Source: Liolophura sinensis
Lineage: Eukaryota > Mollusca > Polyplacophora > Chitonida > Chitonidae
Assembly: GCF_032854445.1 (NCBI RefSeq)
Contig: NC_088297.1
Location: 2,417,991 to 2,479,990, forward strand
Reading direction: 5' to 3'
Length of the DNA stretch: 62,000 bases
Shown: positions 1-10,639 of the stretch, piece by piece
Layout: each line of letters begins with the position of its first letter
How positions within the stretch are numbered: position 1 is the stretch's first letter
Notes under the pieces: generated by a model
Database searches by the model: none
What the model was told of the DNA's origin: nothing
The model's input: the letters and a program-made list of their open reading frames with translations, nothing else
Translations under genes and position numbers: made by a program

Positions 1-1852
1 GTTTAGTCCGCTCTGTCCGCCCATCAGTCCGTCACTAAACTCTTTTGCAGAAGTTTTTGTGAGCCGTTTTGTAATGTGTATCTGAAAGACATTTCACCAC
101 GGTTCCTCTTATCAAATTTAATCTTGATGCATCGTTTCACCATAGCAAATTACTATTCAATTTTGAGTTTTAAACCGTGTTTTCTCCATTCTCGAGAAAG
201 TTATAGCTGTTTTCTTTCTGGTTTGGACTTACATATTTCTGGGATAATTTATAATACAGTTCACCATCCTTCAATGCTTCTTGGTAAATTGCTTCACCAT
301 GAGGAGTTACAGGTTAGGTTAAAGGTTCGGATCGTTTCGTCCATTTTTGACGAAAATGTTTATGAAATGGATCCTGGTGAAGCTATTTGTCTGAGGGGTC
401 TCACCGATTAGGGACATGTGCTCCGAAAGCAATACTTGTAGCACATATACTTGTAGCACAATCTGTATCACATATATTTGTATCCCATATGTTGTGGGGT
501 GGTACATCAGGAATTGTCAACTCGAGAGAAGTGATATTCAACGTGGGCGATACCCATGTTGAATATCACTTGTCGATATTGTTTTATTATACCGAAAAAA
601 ATGTAACTTTTCGAATTGTACTTTAAATCGCCGAGTTTGGGAGATATCTGCTCAGGAATAACGCACGTGATCGTTTATTATTAGCAGAATATCTTTGGAT
701 ATTGCCTCCTAATTTTGGGTTAATAGTTTGTGAGTCTGACGTTGCATCCCTTAAGCGCGTGATCTTTGTGTATCATATTTTGCGGAATACCATGTGGCTG
801 TCTCTCGACCACTGGAAACGGAAAAAAACCCTGTGAGGTATATAAATCTGTGATATGTCATTTTGTAATATGTTATTTGTACCAATTTGTATTTGCTTAT
901 GCGCTGTTTCACCTCCTTATGTACAATACTGTTCATTTACATTTTAAGAACGGAATTTGGCGCTTATCATTTTGTTCCTCACCATAGGTCGTCATGTTGT
1001 AATTAGGCTATTTGAAGACGTTTCTCAAAATTGATAGTTGTAAGATACTGTCCGAGCACACGGATTGGTCATCAAGTGGAACTCGTACATTGCGCTCTGA
1101 CAAGTGCCGGGATGATTTTATTCAGAACATCTAGTTTGGAACAACTCGTGTATAAAACTCGGACATGATTTGGCTTTTTTCTTTATTCCATTGTTGGGTG
1201 TAATTTTCAGTCTTTCAAACACAACTTGTTGTGATATGTGTGCATAACCGGTCCTTAGATCGCTGTTAAATTGTCTGATCCTCGGTTTTCACTCCCGACA
1301 AGAAAGGCTTGCATATCGTATGCTTGAGGTTCTTCATGTTTCTGTCAGTGTGCACACAGTGTGCACACAGGTGTCTTCTGTTACCAGAAATGGTTAAATA
1401 AAATTAGACCTGTTCCTTAAAATGAAAATGAAAGCATCCAAATGTCTGTGCATATCGATCTGTTATCTTACATTAAGTTTCCCCCGCTCTCACCGCTTGA
1501 GGCACCTGCGTGACAATAACTGGTTGACAACGCTCGTGTTGCAGATGGCGGAGTCAACACATTTCTTGCAGCCCACTTTTCTTTCACCAATACGGTGTGC
1601 TTGTCTGTTCGTTGTTTGTAAAAATGTTCGTGAGTAAGTTACTAAATATCGGTGGTTTACACCAGGTACTCCGGTTTCATCATCCCACAAAATTACCACC
1701 CAAAACATAGGTGAAAACTTCTTACGAATAGGTAAAAAAATCTTACCAGAAATGGAGAAATAAACTAAGATTTGTGATTGCTCTAAACGAGAATAAAAGT
1801 ATCCAAATGTCTGTCATGCCTTGTAAGGCTCTGCAGCATATATTTATTTATT
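1..1852. other. Intergenic region, duplicated at about 21.7-23.5 kb
   Basis: I see no supportable gene. The opening bases (a 'cagtccgtcactaaactctttt' stretch) and the following kilobase match the block that begins about 21,712, just after the terminal exon of gene 2. The window therefore probably starts just after the 3' end of another family member. Short 'cttgtaccacata'-like words lie at about 430-490. Open frames here are short, overlap on both strands and show no recognisable domain. Confidence 0.6.
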
Positions 1853-2097
1853 TATATATATTAATGGGTGTTTTACGCCGTGCTCAAAAATATTTCACTT
1901 ATACGACGGCCGCCAGCATTATGGTGGGAGGAAACCGGCGGAGTCCAGCGAAAACTAGCTAACAGGCCTTCCCACGTACAGCCGGAGAGGAGGCCAGCAA
2001 GAGCTGGACTTGAACTCACAGCGACCTTATTGGTGAGAGACTCCTGGGTCATCACGCTGCGCTTGCGCGATGACCAACTTAGCCACGGAGGCTACCT
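1853..2097 (-). mobile_element. tRNA-derived SINE, reverse orientation
   Basis: The + strand shows the reverse complement of the family tail ('gttttacgccgtgctcaaaaatatttcac'), the central body with the metagenerally conserved 'attatggtgggaggaaacc' word, and a tRNA-like head near 2,040-2,095 ('gcgcttgcgcgatgaccaacttagccacgg'). It is moderately diverged. Confidence 0.75.
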
Positions 2098-2169
2098 GCA
2101 GCTGATAAGTTATGACGATATTGTTAGCTATAGCTGTTTTATTTCTAACAGGTGCAGGACTAATAACAC

Positions 2170-2413
2170 GCCTTGCTGTAGATGTAGACATGTGCATTTT
2201 AACACAGAGCAAAGCTGTCCCAGTTTTACCATGTACCTATTATACATATTGTGCGAAGCGACACACATCGTGATTTCCAAAGAATACATCAACGTAAAGA
2301 TCGTCTTACTCAACCACCTACCCACCGTGTATAAACCAGACTGCAGGCTATATCTACGTACATGTATACAATGTGGACAGGGGAGTTGAGTTACCTCAGA
2401 GGTAAAGGTGATC
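2170..2413 (+). promoter_or_regulatory. Conserved upstream block of gene 1 leader, with TATA-like box
   Basis: This block recurs upstream of every leader exon in the window (about 13,375; 14,935; 23,870; 37,060; 44,615; 53,745; 60,545; 61,535). It contains TATAAA at 2,330-2,335, 84 nt before the leader ATG at 2,414. The same 84-nt spacing occurs at 13,511/13,595 and 60,684/60,768. Conservation directly before the first coding exon suggests a core promoter plus 5' UTR; no start site can be proven from sequence. Confidence 0.5.
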
Positions 2414-2453
2414 ATGGCGGGGTGGTGTCGGGGATGGACAAGTCTCTGTGTAG
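2414..2453 (+). CDS. Gene 1 exon 1, signal-peptide start (type A leader)
   Basis: ATG at 2,414 opens MAGWCRGWTSLCV, then one base before the donor GTGAGT at 2,454 (phase 1). It is unit 1 of the 95-bp leader array. It joins the V exon (V-L-C..., completing a hydrophobic leader) or Ig2 in frame. Confidence 0.65.
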
Positions 2454-2850
2454 GTGAGTTCTAGCCTTGCCTTCTACTGGATACTAAACAGGAGTTGTAA
2501 TCCTCGATATGGCTGCCTGGTGCCGGGGCTGGATACGTCTTCGTGTCGGTGAGTTCTAGCCTTGTCTTCTACTGTGTACTGAACAAGAGTTGTTATCCTC
2601 CATATGGCTGCCTGGTGCCGGGGCTGGATACGTCTTCGTGTCGGTGAGTTCTAGCCTTGTCTTCTACTGTGTACTGAACAAGAGTTGTTATCCTCCATAT
2701 GGCTGCCTGGTGCCGGGGCTGGATACGTCTTCGTGTCGTTGAGTTCTAGCCTTGTCTTCTACTGTATGTTGAACAGGAGTTGTTATCCTCCATATGGCTG
2801 CCTGGTGCCGGGGCTGGATACGTCTTCGTGTCGGTGATTTCTAGCCTTGT
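2414..2850 (+). repeat. 95-bp tandem leader-exon array of gene 1 (5 units)
   Basis: Start codons recur at 2414, 2509, 2604, 2699 and 2794, 95 bp apart. Units 2-5 encode MAAWCRGWIRLRV. Donors after units 1-3 are GTGAGT. Unit 4 has TTGAGT (dead) and unit 5 has the weaker GTGATT. Each unit is thus a complete candidate first coding exon with its own start codon and phase-1 junction. Confidence 0.85.
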
Positions 2851-5800
2851 CTGCCTGTACTTAAGTTCCTACCCTCCATATGACAGGCTGTTAAGCATGG
2901 TTACAGGTGAAGGTGAAGTTCGGTTAGGGAGTGGAGGGTAGATGGTGATATTTTAGTTATGTGTTATGAATAGTGCTGGTGCTGGTGAGTGGTGGGGATG
3001 CGGGGTGGATTCGCCTAAATTTACAGTTAAACATATTGACCAAAACGGACGTAATTACACATGTTCATACCAGAAAGGTAAAAAATACCAATATGAGCTA
3101 TTTTGTTTAAGAGTGTTTTGCACTGGACCATGTCAAGTCTGTTATGAACAGAGTGACGTATAAAGCAGCTGATCACAGACGAAAGTGCTCGGTTGTTCCA
3201 AAGTATATTAAAGGTTTAGTCAGACTTAAACCCTAATATTAGTCGTGGCCTAGTACAAAATCAGTGCCACTTTAGTCCAGACTAAATTTAATACCGGCCT
3301 TAACTGCTAAAAGACTTTTAAGCATCTGAGGCAAATTGGCAAAATGGAGCTGAAGATTGAGTACCGTTGTTACACTCGGGCTCAGTTAAAGGCTTTTAAC
3401 GCTTTATGTGTGGTTCAAAGTTTGTAATTTTAATAGTAAAGGACCTTATTACAACGTTGCAGAGGTTAACTGATATATATTCGTGTAAAACCCGTACACT
3501 AAGAAGTCAAAGGCTTGATTGGTTTCAGACTAGAAGAAAGCTACCCCTCATCTTTAAACGTTCTTTAAAAGGTTCTTCTGACGACTATAAAGCTTTCTTT
3601 TGAATTGATAAATATATATATATAATTTTAGTTAGGCTAAATTCTCTTTCCTTCGCACTATGATTGTATTCTTTTTTAATTTTTACAAAATAAGATAACA
3701 TAACACTGGAGTGCTGTAAATACGAGACGAAACCTATGGCGTTCCCAATCATCTCCACAATTATCGACTCAGCAAGAAAGTAGACGTGCATATATCCTTG
3801 GTCAATGTACATTTCTTTCTCAATCATACTGAAACATCCTGAAAGGTGAATTCAATGAACAGCATTTCTAGGATATTTCATACCATTTAGGGGGAAGTTC
3901 AAACCTATCGGGACATAACCCATTCCTGCGCTCTAATCATTCTGATGTCATAAGCACATCAGTAGTAAGCTCGTATGGTTTGGGTGAAAACCTGTTGATA
4001 ACCTTGACTTTTTCTGATCAATGGGCTCTGTGCAAGGCCTCATGGGTGCAAATGTGTAATGGGTAACAATCGTTGGTAACACATATCCAACCCATTGAGC
4101 TTACAGTTTAGAAATGACGTAGATTTTTCGTACACGTACGAAGCTTGCCTGCGCAGTACACGGTAAAGCTGACGAGGCCAAAAATCGTTACGTTTAAAAA
4201 ATTACACCTAATTTGTGAATGACATCTAAATGAGCTGGAGTAAATCTTTGTATTTATGTGTTTTTACTTCAACTTTTCTTTTTCTACTGATCTACAGATT
4301 TACATCACTTACGTACGTATTACTGTTACTATTGTATTTGATGTTTTCTTTCAAGTAAAAACATTTTGTGAGGTGAGCGGACCTAAACGGTGGTTACATG
4401 GTTAGTATTTCTCAGCACAGCATCCACACACTCACATACATTGAACTGTGTATGTTCAAAAGTCTAACAACCAATTCAAATACAAGTGTGTTTATGCATA
4501 CCTCTGGCTTGTCCGATTGAAGAAAGTTGTCATATTTTGTAACTTTCCTTAAAGATGATACAATTAACCTTATGTTTAAACAGTACTGTGTATAGTTACC
4601 GTGGACATGGCGTTGGCTCAGAGGGTCGTGGAGGGGTTTAAGGGAGGGGCGGTGGTCCTGCACTGTACTGTCAGTATACAGGGGAATCTGCGGTGGAGTA
4701 TTGCTAATAATCCCCTCTTAACCAGAAGGATGGATGGAAGGATGTAATTGGCCTTGTGGGGAGCAGCAATAACTTGCGCATCAGCTCCCTCAGTCGTCAG
4801 AGAGATGACGGCAGGGCGTTCACGTGTTACGCTACAGGACCAGAAAGGGGTAGACAGAGGACAACTGTCAGGGTGTTAGGTGACTGAAAATTAAAAATTT
4901 ATCAACACTCTTTATTCTACAAATTTTTGGATGTTCTTGTGACAGTTCTTGCCCAGCATGTTGGTAAAATCATCTTATATCATTGAAAACCAATGTGTTG
5001 CTCTAAACACTCCCTGTCTGTATCAATTTAAACCTTTTTCTGATTACTCAAATGTAACTTTAAAGGGGCCAAAAAAAAATTCATGACAGCAAACCCGGTG
5101 AAATCGTTGCTACATTTGTATAATAACCCATATAATTTTCTTTCATAAAATATCAGTCCTCTCTCTGTGCGTCTTACAGTTCACAATTGCTAAGGCCGTT
5201 TTCAGCCCTTAGAATCATTTTAGCACAATAAAGATTATAAGGACGAGTCTGATTTTTACGGAAAGGTAATAATTTCAACTACTTTGAGTAAATACAGACA
5301 GTTTTATTGATTAACACATATAGATTCTTTGCCAAAAAAAAATCTCCGGTATAGCGTCTTGAATACTTTCTGTACTTCAGTCTTTGGTATCTTGGTTCTA
5401 AAATAGACATTTGTCATGAATCAATCCACTAAAAACAGTCAGGATCACAGGGGCCATGATCGAGCAGGCCAGTGAGGGGCAGGTAACTCTGACAGAGGGG
5501 ACACCTAAAACATTAACATGTGCGGTGACTGGGCGGCCTAACCCTGCTCCATCCTACAGCTGGACGTTGGATAATGGCAGTGGATCTGGGCAGGGATCAA
5601 GCTACAATCTGACAGCAGACAGATCCATGAGGAGCGTCAGTTGTACAGCCATAAACAAGTACAGTAATGGGAGAGTCCTGAGTACAGCGAAAGCCACTGC
5701 CAGGCTCAATGTCCTCTGTAAGTTCGACGTGTGTCTAAATAGTTAAAAGCCAAGAATGAATTCAGTGATAAGATATTCGGCACATTATTTTATCTTTTAA

Positions 5801-8800
5801 TATGTAAGTCGTATAAAAACACAGTTTTTCCTCAGTCTGCATTGAACTCTCGAAGAAGTTTCCATGTGGTGTTACGTGTTGCAAAGGTGTAATATCTGTT
5901 AAGATTGGATCATAGGTTGGTTGTCTCATGTTGCCAGTTTGAACCGACCCTTTACATGTATCAATGATTTTGTCTTTGTATTTATATTATTTTACAAATT
6001 CCCATGTACTCCAAGTGGAAATATCGGAGGCGGTGTAAATTTGTGGTTAGAGTTAAGTTTTCAGATTGCAGCCCGTGTTCCTCCCAAACTTGTAATACAT
6101 ACATGGCAGATACGTTATGTTTTTGTTTCACTTGCCATACAGACAAGTGTTCTATTGAGATTTTCATGCTGAGTTACATTCATGTATTTTCTAAAAACCA
6201 GACCAACTCTCCTGTTACGTTTTATTTGACTCCGTTGAAAGTATTTATATGGGATTTTCTTTTGTGTTGTAGACTTGGATTCACCGAATACTGCCACTCC
6301 TGTTACGGTAATACAGAACGAAATAGCCACCTTACGGTGCTCTGCTCAAGGGAATCCCTTACCCACGTTTGAGTGGAGAAAGTCAGGGAGTGCAGAGGTC
6401 AAGAGTTCATCAGCTGATTACAGGATAGAGAATGTACAGACGGCAGCCGTCGGCGAATACACGTGTAACGTCAATAACAGTGTCGGGACTCGACAAACGG
6501 CTGTACAGCTCATTGTACAGTGTAAGTATGCATATTGTAGTCGACAGCTAGACAGCTTCCACGTTTGTATTTACTTAAACAAATATAACAAATACCATTA
6601 AACGGGGAATAAATTCCAGCGTTTGTACTTCCTTGTCTATACAAGAATCTATATGTCGATATAAAACTGTCAATACTTCAGATCCATCCGATGTAAAAGT
6701 GACGTATGACCAGCGCGCCCATACCATAACCTGTACAGCTGAGGGTATTCCTAATGTCCACACCTTCAGTACGTGGGAACATCGCCTGGGAGCGACCTAC
6801 ATACAGAGTTTGGGTACCCAGACAAACGGGACCTCCGTCACCTACACTCTGCCTGAGATACTCACGTACACAGACACGGGAGATTACGTGTGTTCAGCGA
6901 CAAACGGCGTTAAGTCTTCACAAACAGGGCAGCTCTATATAGCTCCTCTAAGTAAGTGTTCTATGATTTTATGACATAACCCCGTTTAATGGAAGTCTTG
7001 CATGCTCAAAGTGTGCTTTATCTTTCCTTTATCTTCATTTTTGTTACACTGGCAACTCTCTAACATTAGCCGCCATAGAAGATCGGTCATATCTGAGACG
7101 TTTCAGCACGAGGTAAGGGGTGTCACACAGAAAACATGATGATGTCACACAAACTAACATAATGACGTCACACAAACTAACATGCTGACGTCACTCAAAC
7201 TAAAGAAACGACGCCGTACAAACGAACACGGCAGCAGTACGTGGGAAGGTCTGCCGGCAACCTGCGAATGGTCGTGCGTTTCCCTCTGGTTTCTGCCCCG
7301 TTTCCTTCCACCATAATGCTGGCCGCCGTTGTATAAGAGAAATATTCTTGAGTAAGGCATAAAACATCAATCAAATAAATAAATAAACCAAACAAACATG
7401 GCATACAGAACTTGTCATCGCTTCTGATTTTGAGATTAATCAAAAGGGGAGGTTCGAGTTCGAACTCTTTTAACATCGAAAGTAGAAAAAAAAATGCAAC
7501 AGGTTAAAGATGACACACGCCTATTTTTGATCCCATTCACTGTAAAATGGGGGCCTGTAAAATGTGTCATGAAAAGCTATTTGCAGTAGATGAATGAAAG
7601 AGAAAATTGAGAGACTGAACGTTGTGTGATCTGGAGAAATTCATAGAGGAAATATTTGTCATATGTGCCTCTTAAATAGAAACAGGTGATTAGTAAATTA
7701 GTCTGTACTCAGTTGCCTCACATTTTTCATCATTCACACGGCACAATAGAACTGTTTTTACATTTGACGACAAAAATAGTTCTCGAAACTCCAAAATAAT
7801 ATTTCTGAATGTTACATTTTGTACTATATATAGTGGTTTTAAACGTCGTTTTGTTTACTGACAGTTTGCTAAACAGTTGCACACACTCATATAAATCAGA
7901 ATGCTGTCCAAATTGTCTTGCAATAGAAGTCAATAAAAACAAAACGAATAAAAATGTTGAACTATTAACTCTCAGTTTTCACGTTTGAAAACTCGTGTTT
8001 TGATTGTTTTTGTTTTAGCTTCTGCCGTGTTTCAGAATCATTCAGAGAAAGTGATGGTTGGATTGAAGAGATTCGAGAAAATATCCGTATCTTTTTACGC
8101 ACGATCGTCCTCCGGCACTATCCGGGTGAAGTGGGAGAAAGCCGGAGAGAGTGACGACCTACAGTCTCACCAGGAAAAGGCGGGTATGGTCAGTCTGGTG
8201 CTGTATGGTCAGAGAGTCAGTCTACCAGGGACAGTCACCATACTGACACTGACTGATGTCCGCCAGGCGGATGAGGGCAATTATACCGTGACCGTCATCT
8301 CTGACATCAGCGGAGTTACCCAGACGTCAAGTACCAGCGTTTACGTCGACGTCATTGAGAAGCCATCGGCCAAGAAAGGTTTGTACCTTATTGTTCAGTT
8401 AAATCAAGGTGTGAAGATAGTAATTTTAAATCTGCAGAACCCTAGTGTCAAAACAGACGTCTTTGTAGTAGTTGAATGCGTCAAGACTCATTTAAAGAAC
8501 GACCCAAAACCCCAGTCCCCATAGTAATATGTAAGAAAAAGTAAATACATAGTCAATAAAGCTGGTAACATGTTTTAATTGATTCCAGTGCGAATCCGTC
8601 GGGCGTGGACATTGTTAATTAAATAGTTTGTTTGTCGTTGCAGAGATATGTGGAAATCACACTGGAGCAAACAATGTGGCGATTGTTGGAAGGGTGTTAG
8701 GCGGTCTGATTATTGTTGTTACATCTATTTTCACAGCGATAATTGTGATGTTATGGAGAAGATTGAAAACAAAAGGTTGGACTTCGTAGGCTTCATTTAA

Positions 8801-10543
8801 CATCCAACTTCCCAAAGACTGTTAGAAGAAAAACAGTACTTTTGGGGATCCTTGGTTTGTAGCTTGACAAACAAATTAAAGAAGGCCAATTCGCATCTTG
8901 CTGTATGTCCACGTTTACCTTTTTAATATGCAATAACATTCGCACTGCACATGTCCATGGTAATGACAACCTAAATAAATGCTTGTTCTCCCGTAGCAAA
9001 ATTATATGTGTATTATTTTCTTTTTTACGCTTTACTGAAAATAAGTGACTTTAATGTTAATTAGTCAATCCGACTGAGTGTTATGGCGTACTGGGGATAC
9101 TTTCATTTGTATAAGGGCAAGGATATTAAAGAAAGTAGAAATCATGACACGAGCCTGGGATATACCACAATGCAATGTAAAATACATCTGTAAGGGACCG
9201 TATAGCTCTAACACTTTACAGAGCTCCGCATTTATAAAAGTTTATAGTTTGTTTTATTTTATTTCAGCTTTACCACAGAGTACTGAAAACAGGTACTTAC
9301 ATTCCATTATTGCATTATGTAGTATCAATACAGGATAACCTCTGAGTCACCAAGAGTGCAAAAACTGTCAGTCGGCACTTAACACAAAAATAGTTTCCCA
9401 TCGTAGCGTAAATGTTCGGAGATGGTGCAAATCTTCTTCCTTACACATTGAAACTTTGATAGTTTGCTGTGACTAAACCATAGCCCCTCCCCCTAAAAAG
9501 AAGCCAGGTATTCCAGTTCTCATTTAATATTTCACTGCGTCTGTCATAAGATGAAATATAAGACAGACGTATGATGTTTTCTATTGTAGTTTTTTTTTCA
9601 AAACTTTAAACATTTGTAATTTGGACAACCATTCAGCTTCAACACAAACCAAGCTTCGATAAAGAGGGGGAACTGAGAACCTTCGAGGAAGTAACCTCTT
9701 AATGACTAACAGTCACTCAGCTCATGTTACTAAACTGCTCTTCTAGGCAGATTTTACCAACTGGAATCCACAGCGGAGAAATGCGGACGATACCGAGAGC
9801 ATTCGATACTCATCTTGACCCTGCTGTCAACATGGGTAAATATCTATCTAACTAGATGTATGTTTAATGGCTAATCACCTGAATTAAAACAGATATGGTG
9901 CAAGTGATGGAAATGACTTTGGACAAGTTTAAATTTCAGACTAAAAGGCCAAAATCTGGAATTTGCATGGTAAAAATTGTTCAAAAGTATTCACTTATCT
10001 GTTTGAGTGTGTATTTATTTTTGGAGCCTGGAAAAGAATTGTAACCACTATAAGCTACACACACTTCTTAATTGAGTTAAATAACGTACCTTATGACGGT
10101 GAGCTCAAATCCAGTCCATGCTGGCTCCCTCTTCGGTTGTACAGGAGAATGCCTGCCGGTAACCTGCGGAAGATCGTGGCTTTTCCCCGGGCTGTGCTTG
10201 GTTTTTCTTCTCCCACTGTAATGCCTGCCGATGTCGCCTTGACGTGAAATATTTTTGAGTACGACGTATAGCTTCAATCAAATAAATCAAACTCATACTT
10301 TAAATCAAATATCTACAAGCTGTTGGCTTCTGTATATTAACATGTATCTGTGTAATTACAGATCACAATTACGAGTCGCTCGCTCACAACATCGCCATAA
10401 ACCCAGGATCACGTGATATGCACTACGAGTCCATGACGTCACCCACTAGGTCTGGTGACAACACGTACGAGAACACTGAAAGTGCCGAGTCCAATGCAAG
10501 AATGAGACAGAGTGGTGACCTGACAAGCTATCAGAACGTCTAG
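2414..10543 (+). CDS. Gene 1: Ig-superfamily transmembrane receptor with broken V exon (exons 2414-10543)
   Basis: Predicted type I receptor. Exons: leader 2414-2453, V 4584-4879 (frameshifted), Ig2 5451-5717, Ig3 6273-6521, Ig4 6682-6951, Ig5 8019-8378, TM 8644-8775, linker 9268-9292, cytoplasmic 9747-9835, terminal 10362-10543. All exons except V are open and join in phase. Skipping V keeps the frame because it is a phase 1-1 exon, and would give leader-Ig2-Ig3-Ig4-Ig5-TM-tail of 537 aa. The terminal exon has four tyrosines (YESL, YESM, YENT, YQNV), typical of SH2-binding tails. The gene is either a recent pseudogene or a V-less isoform gene. Its 3' half (from about 8,200) is nearly the same as that of gene 5. 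Ligand and function are unknown. Confidence 0.65.
2880..4560. other. Gene 1 intron 1
   Basis: The stretch between leader array and V exon aligns with 24,390-26,160 in front of the gene 3 V exon. I see no exon or mobile element in it. Confidence 0.5.
4584..4879 (+). pseudogene. Gene 1 V-set exon, frameshifted
   Basis: The acceptor (AAACAG before 4,584), the leader end and the first V strand match the other copies. About 30 bp of the C'-C'' region (the 'GGQVLIEQ' part in gene 3) is missing and the frame shifts, giving a TAA a few codons later. The exon is 296 nt instead of 321-327. Donor is GTGACT. The F-strand end (D-D-G-R-A-F-T-C-Y) is still legible in the shifted frame. Confidence 0.85.
5451..5717 (+). 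CDS. Gene 1 Ig2 exon (C2/I-set)
   Basis: 267 nt, phase 1-1. Ig hallmarks: TLTCAVTGRPNPAPSYSW (B-strand Cys, C-strand Trp) and MRSVSCTAINK (F-strand Cys). Donor GTAAGT. Near-identical to genes 2 and 4. Confidence 0.85.
6273..6521 (+). CDS. Gene 1 Ig3 exon (I-set)
   Basis: 249 nt, phase 1-1. Cys and Trp in 'ATLRCSAQGNPLPTFEW', then 'GEYTCNVNNSVGT'. Acceptor TTGTAG, donor GTAAGT. Confidence 0.85.
6682..6951 (+). CDS. Gene 1 Ig4 exon
   Basis: 270 nt, phase 1-1. 'TITCTAEGIPNVHTFSTWE' gives the B Cys and C Trp, and 'DTGDYVCSATNG' gives the D-x-G-x-Y-x-C motif. Acceptor CTTCAG, donor GTAAGT. Confidence 0.85.
7132..7202 (+). repeat. 23-bp repeat with CRE-like TGACGTCA (3 units)
   Basis: Three tandem copies of roughly 'atgacgtcacacaaactaac' lie in the intron between Ig4 and Ig5. 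Gene 4 has two (about 47,840-47,885) and gene 2 one (about 18,350). Two of the three units carry the intact palindrome TGACGTCA. A regulatory role is speculative. Confidence 0.6.
7225..7390 (+). mobile_element. SINE body and tail, forward
   Basis: It shows 'cgtgggaaggtctgccggcaac', the '...ccaccataatgctggccgcc' core and the A-rich tail 'aatcaaataaataaataaac'. The tRNA-like head is missing or unrecognisable, so it is a 5'-truncated copy. It is in the Ig4-Ig5 intron and absent from the equivalent introns of genes 2 and 4. Confidence 0.75.
8019..8378 (+). CDS. Gene 1 Ig5 exon (cysteine-less V-like fold)
   Basis: 360 nt, phase 1-1. 'KISVSFYARSSSG...VKWEKAG' supplies the C-strand Trp, and 'TDVRQADEGNYTVTV' has D-x-G-x-Y-x-V where a Cys is usual. 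The B-strand Cys is Ser. The exon ends in a membrane-proximal stalk (DVIEKPSAKK). Confidence 0.85.
8644..8775 (+). CDS. Gene 1 transmembrane exon
   Basis: 132 nt, phase 1-1. The hydrophobic run VLGGLIIVVTSIFTAIIVML is followed by the basic stop-transfer WRRLKTK. Donor GTTGGA. Confidence 0.85.
9268..9292 (+). CDS. Gene 1 linker micro-exon
   Basis: 25 nt, phase 1 to phase 2, encoding (A)LPQSTEN(R). Preceded by TTATTTCAG; donor GTACTT. Conserved in genes 2, 3 and 4 and deleted from gene 5. Confidence 0.7.
9747..9835 (+). CDS. Gene 1 cytoplasmic exon
   Basis: 89 nt, phase 2 to phase 1. The acceptor is TTCTAG before GCAG. The frame RQILPTGIHSGEMRTIP...LDPAVNM is open and matches genes 3 and 4. 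Confidence 0.7.
10092..10292 (+). mobile_element. SINE copy in last intron (shared by genes 1, 2, 4, 5)
   Basis: Head-proximal 'gtgagctcaaatccagtccatgctgg', core and tail 'gagtacgacgtatagcttcaatcaaataaatc' are present. The same insertion sits in the last intron of gene 2 (21,140-21,300), gene 4 (50,740-50,925) and gene 5 (56,850-57,045), so it predates their duplication. I do not see it in gene 3. Confidence 0.8.
10362..10543 (+). CDS. Gene 1 terminal exon with four-tyrosine tail
   Basis: Phase 1 entry, (D)HNYESLAHN..., stop TAG at 10,541. Tyrosines at tail residues 4 (YESL), 22 (YESM), 36 (YENT) and 57 (YQNV). YxxM is the usual PI3-kinase SH2 site and YxN the usual Grb2 SH2 site in animals. 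The spacing is not that of a classical ITAM. Confidence 0.85.
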
Positions 10544-10613
10544 AGTAGTCCGTACTCTTCAGAAGTCTGTAAAAAACCCAGGCCTTTATGCTTCTCCATA
10601 TTTATGTTTTTGC

Positions 10614-10619
10614 ATTAAA
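10614..10619 (+). terminator. Gene 1 poly(A) signal ATTAAA
   Basis: ATTAAA lies 71 nt after the stop codon. The same element follows the terminal exon in genes 2 (21,615), 3 (35,298) and 5 (57,368). Gene 4 has GTTAAA (51,337). Confidence 0.55.
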
Positions 10620-10639
10620 TGCGTCAAATGCCCTGGGTT

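Noticed and set aside
10362-10543. Classical ITAM in the tail
   Set aside because: The YxxL/M pair is 18 residues apart and flanking residues do not fit; YxxM and YxN motifs describe it better.
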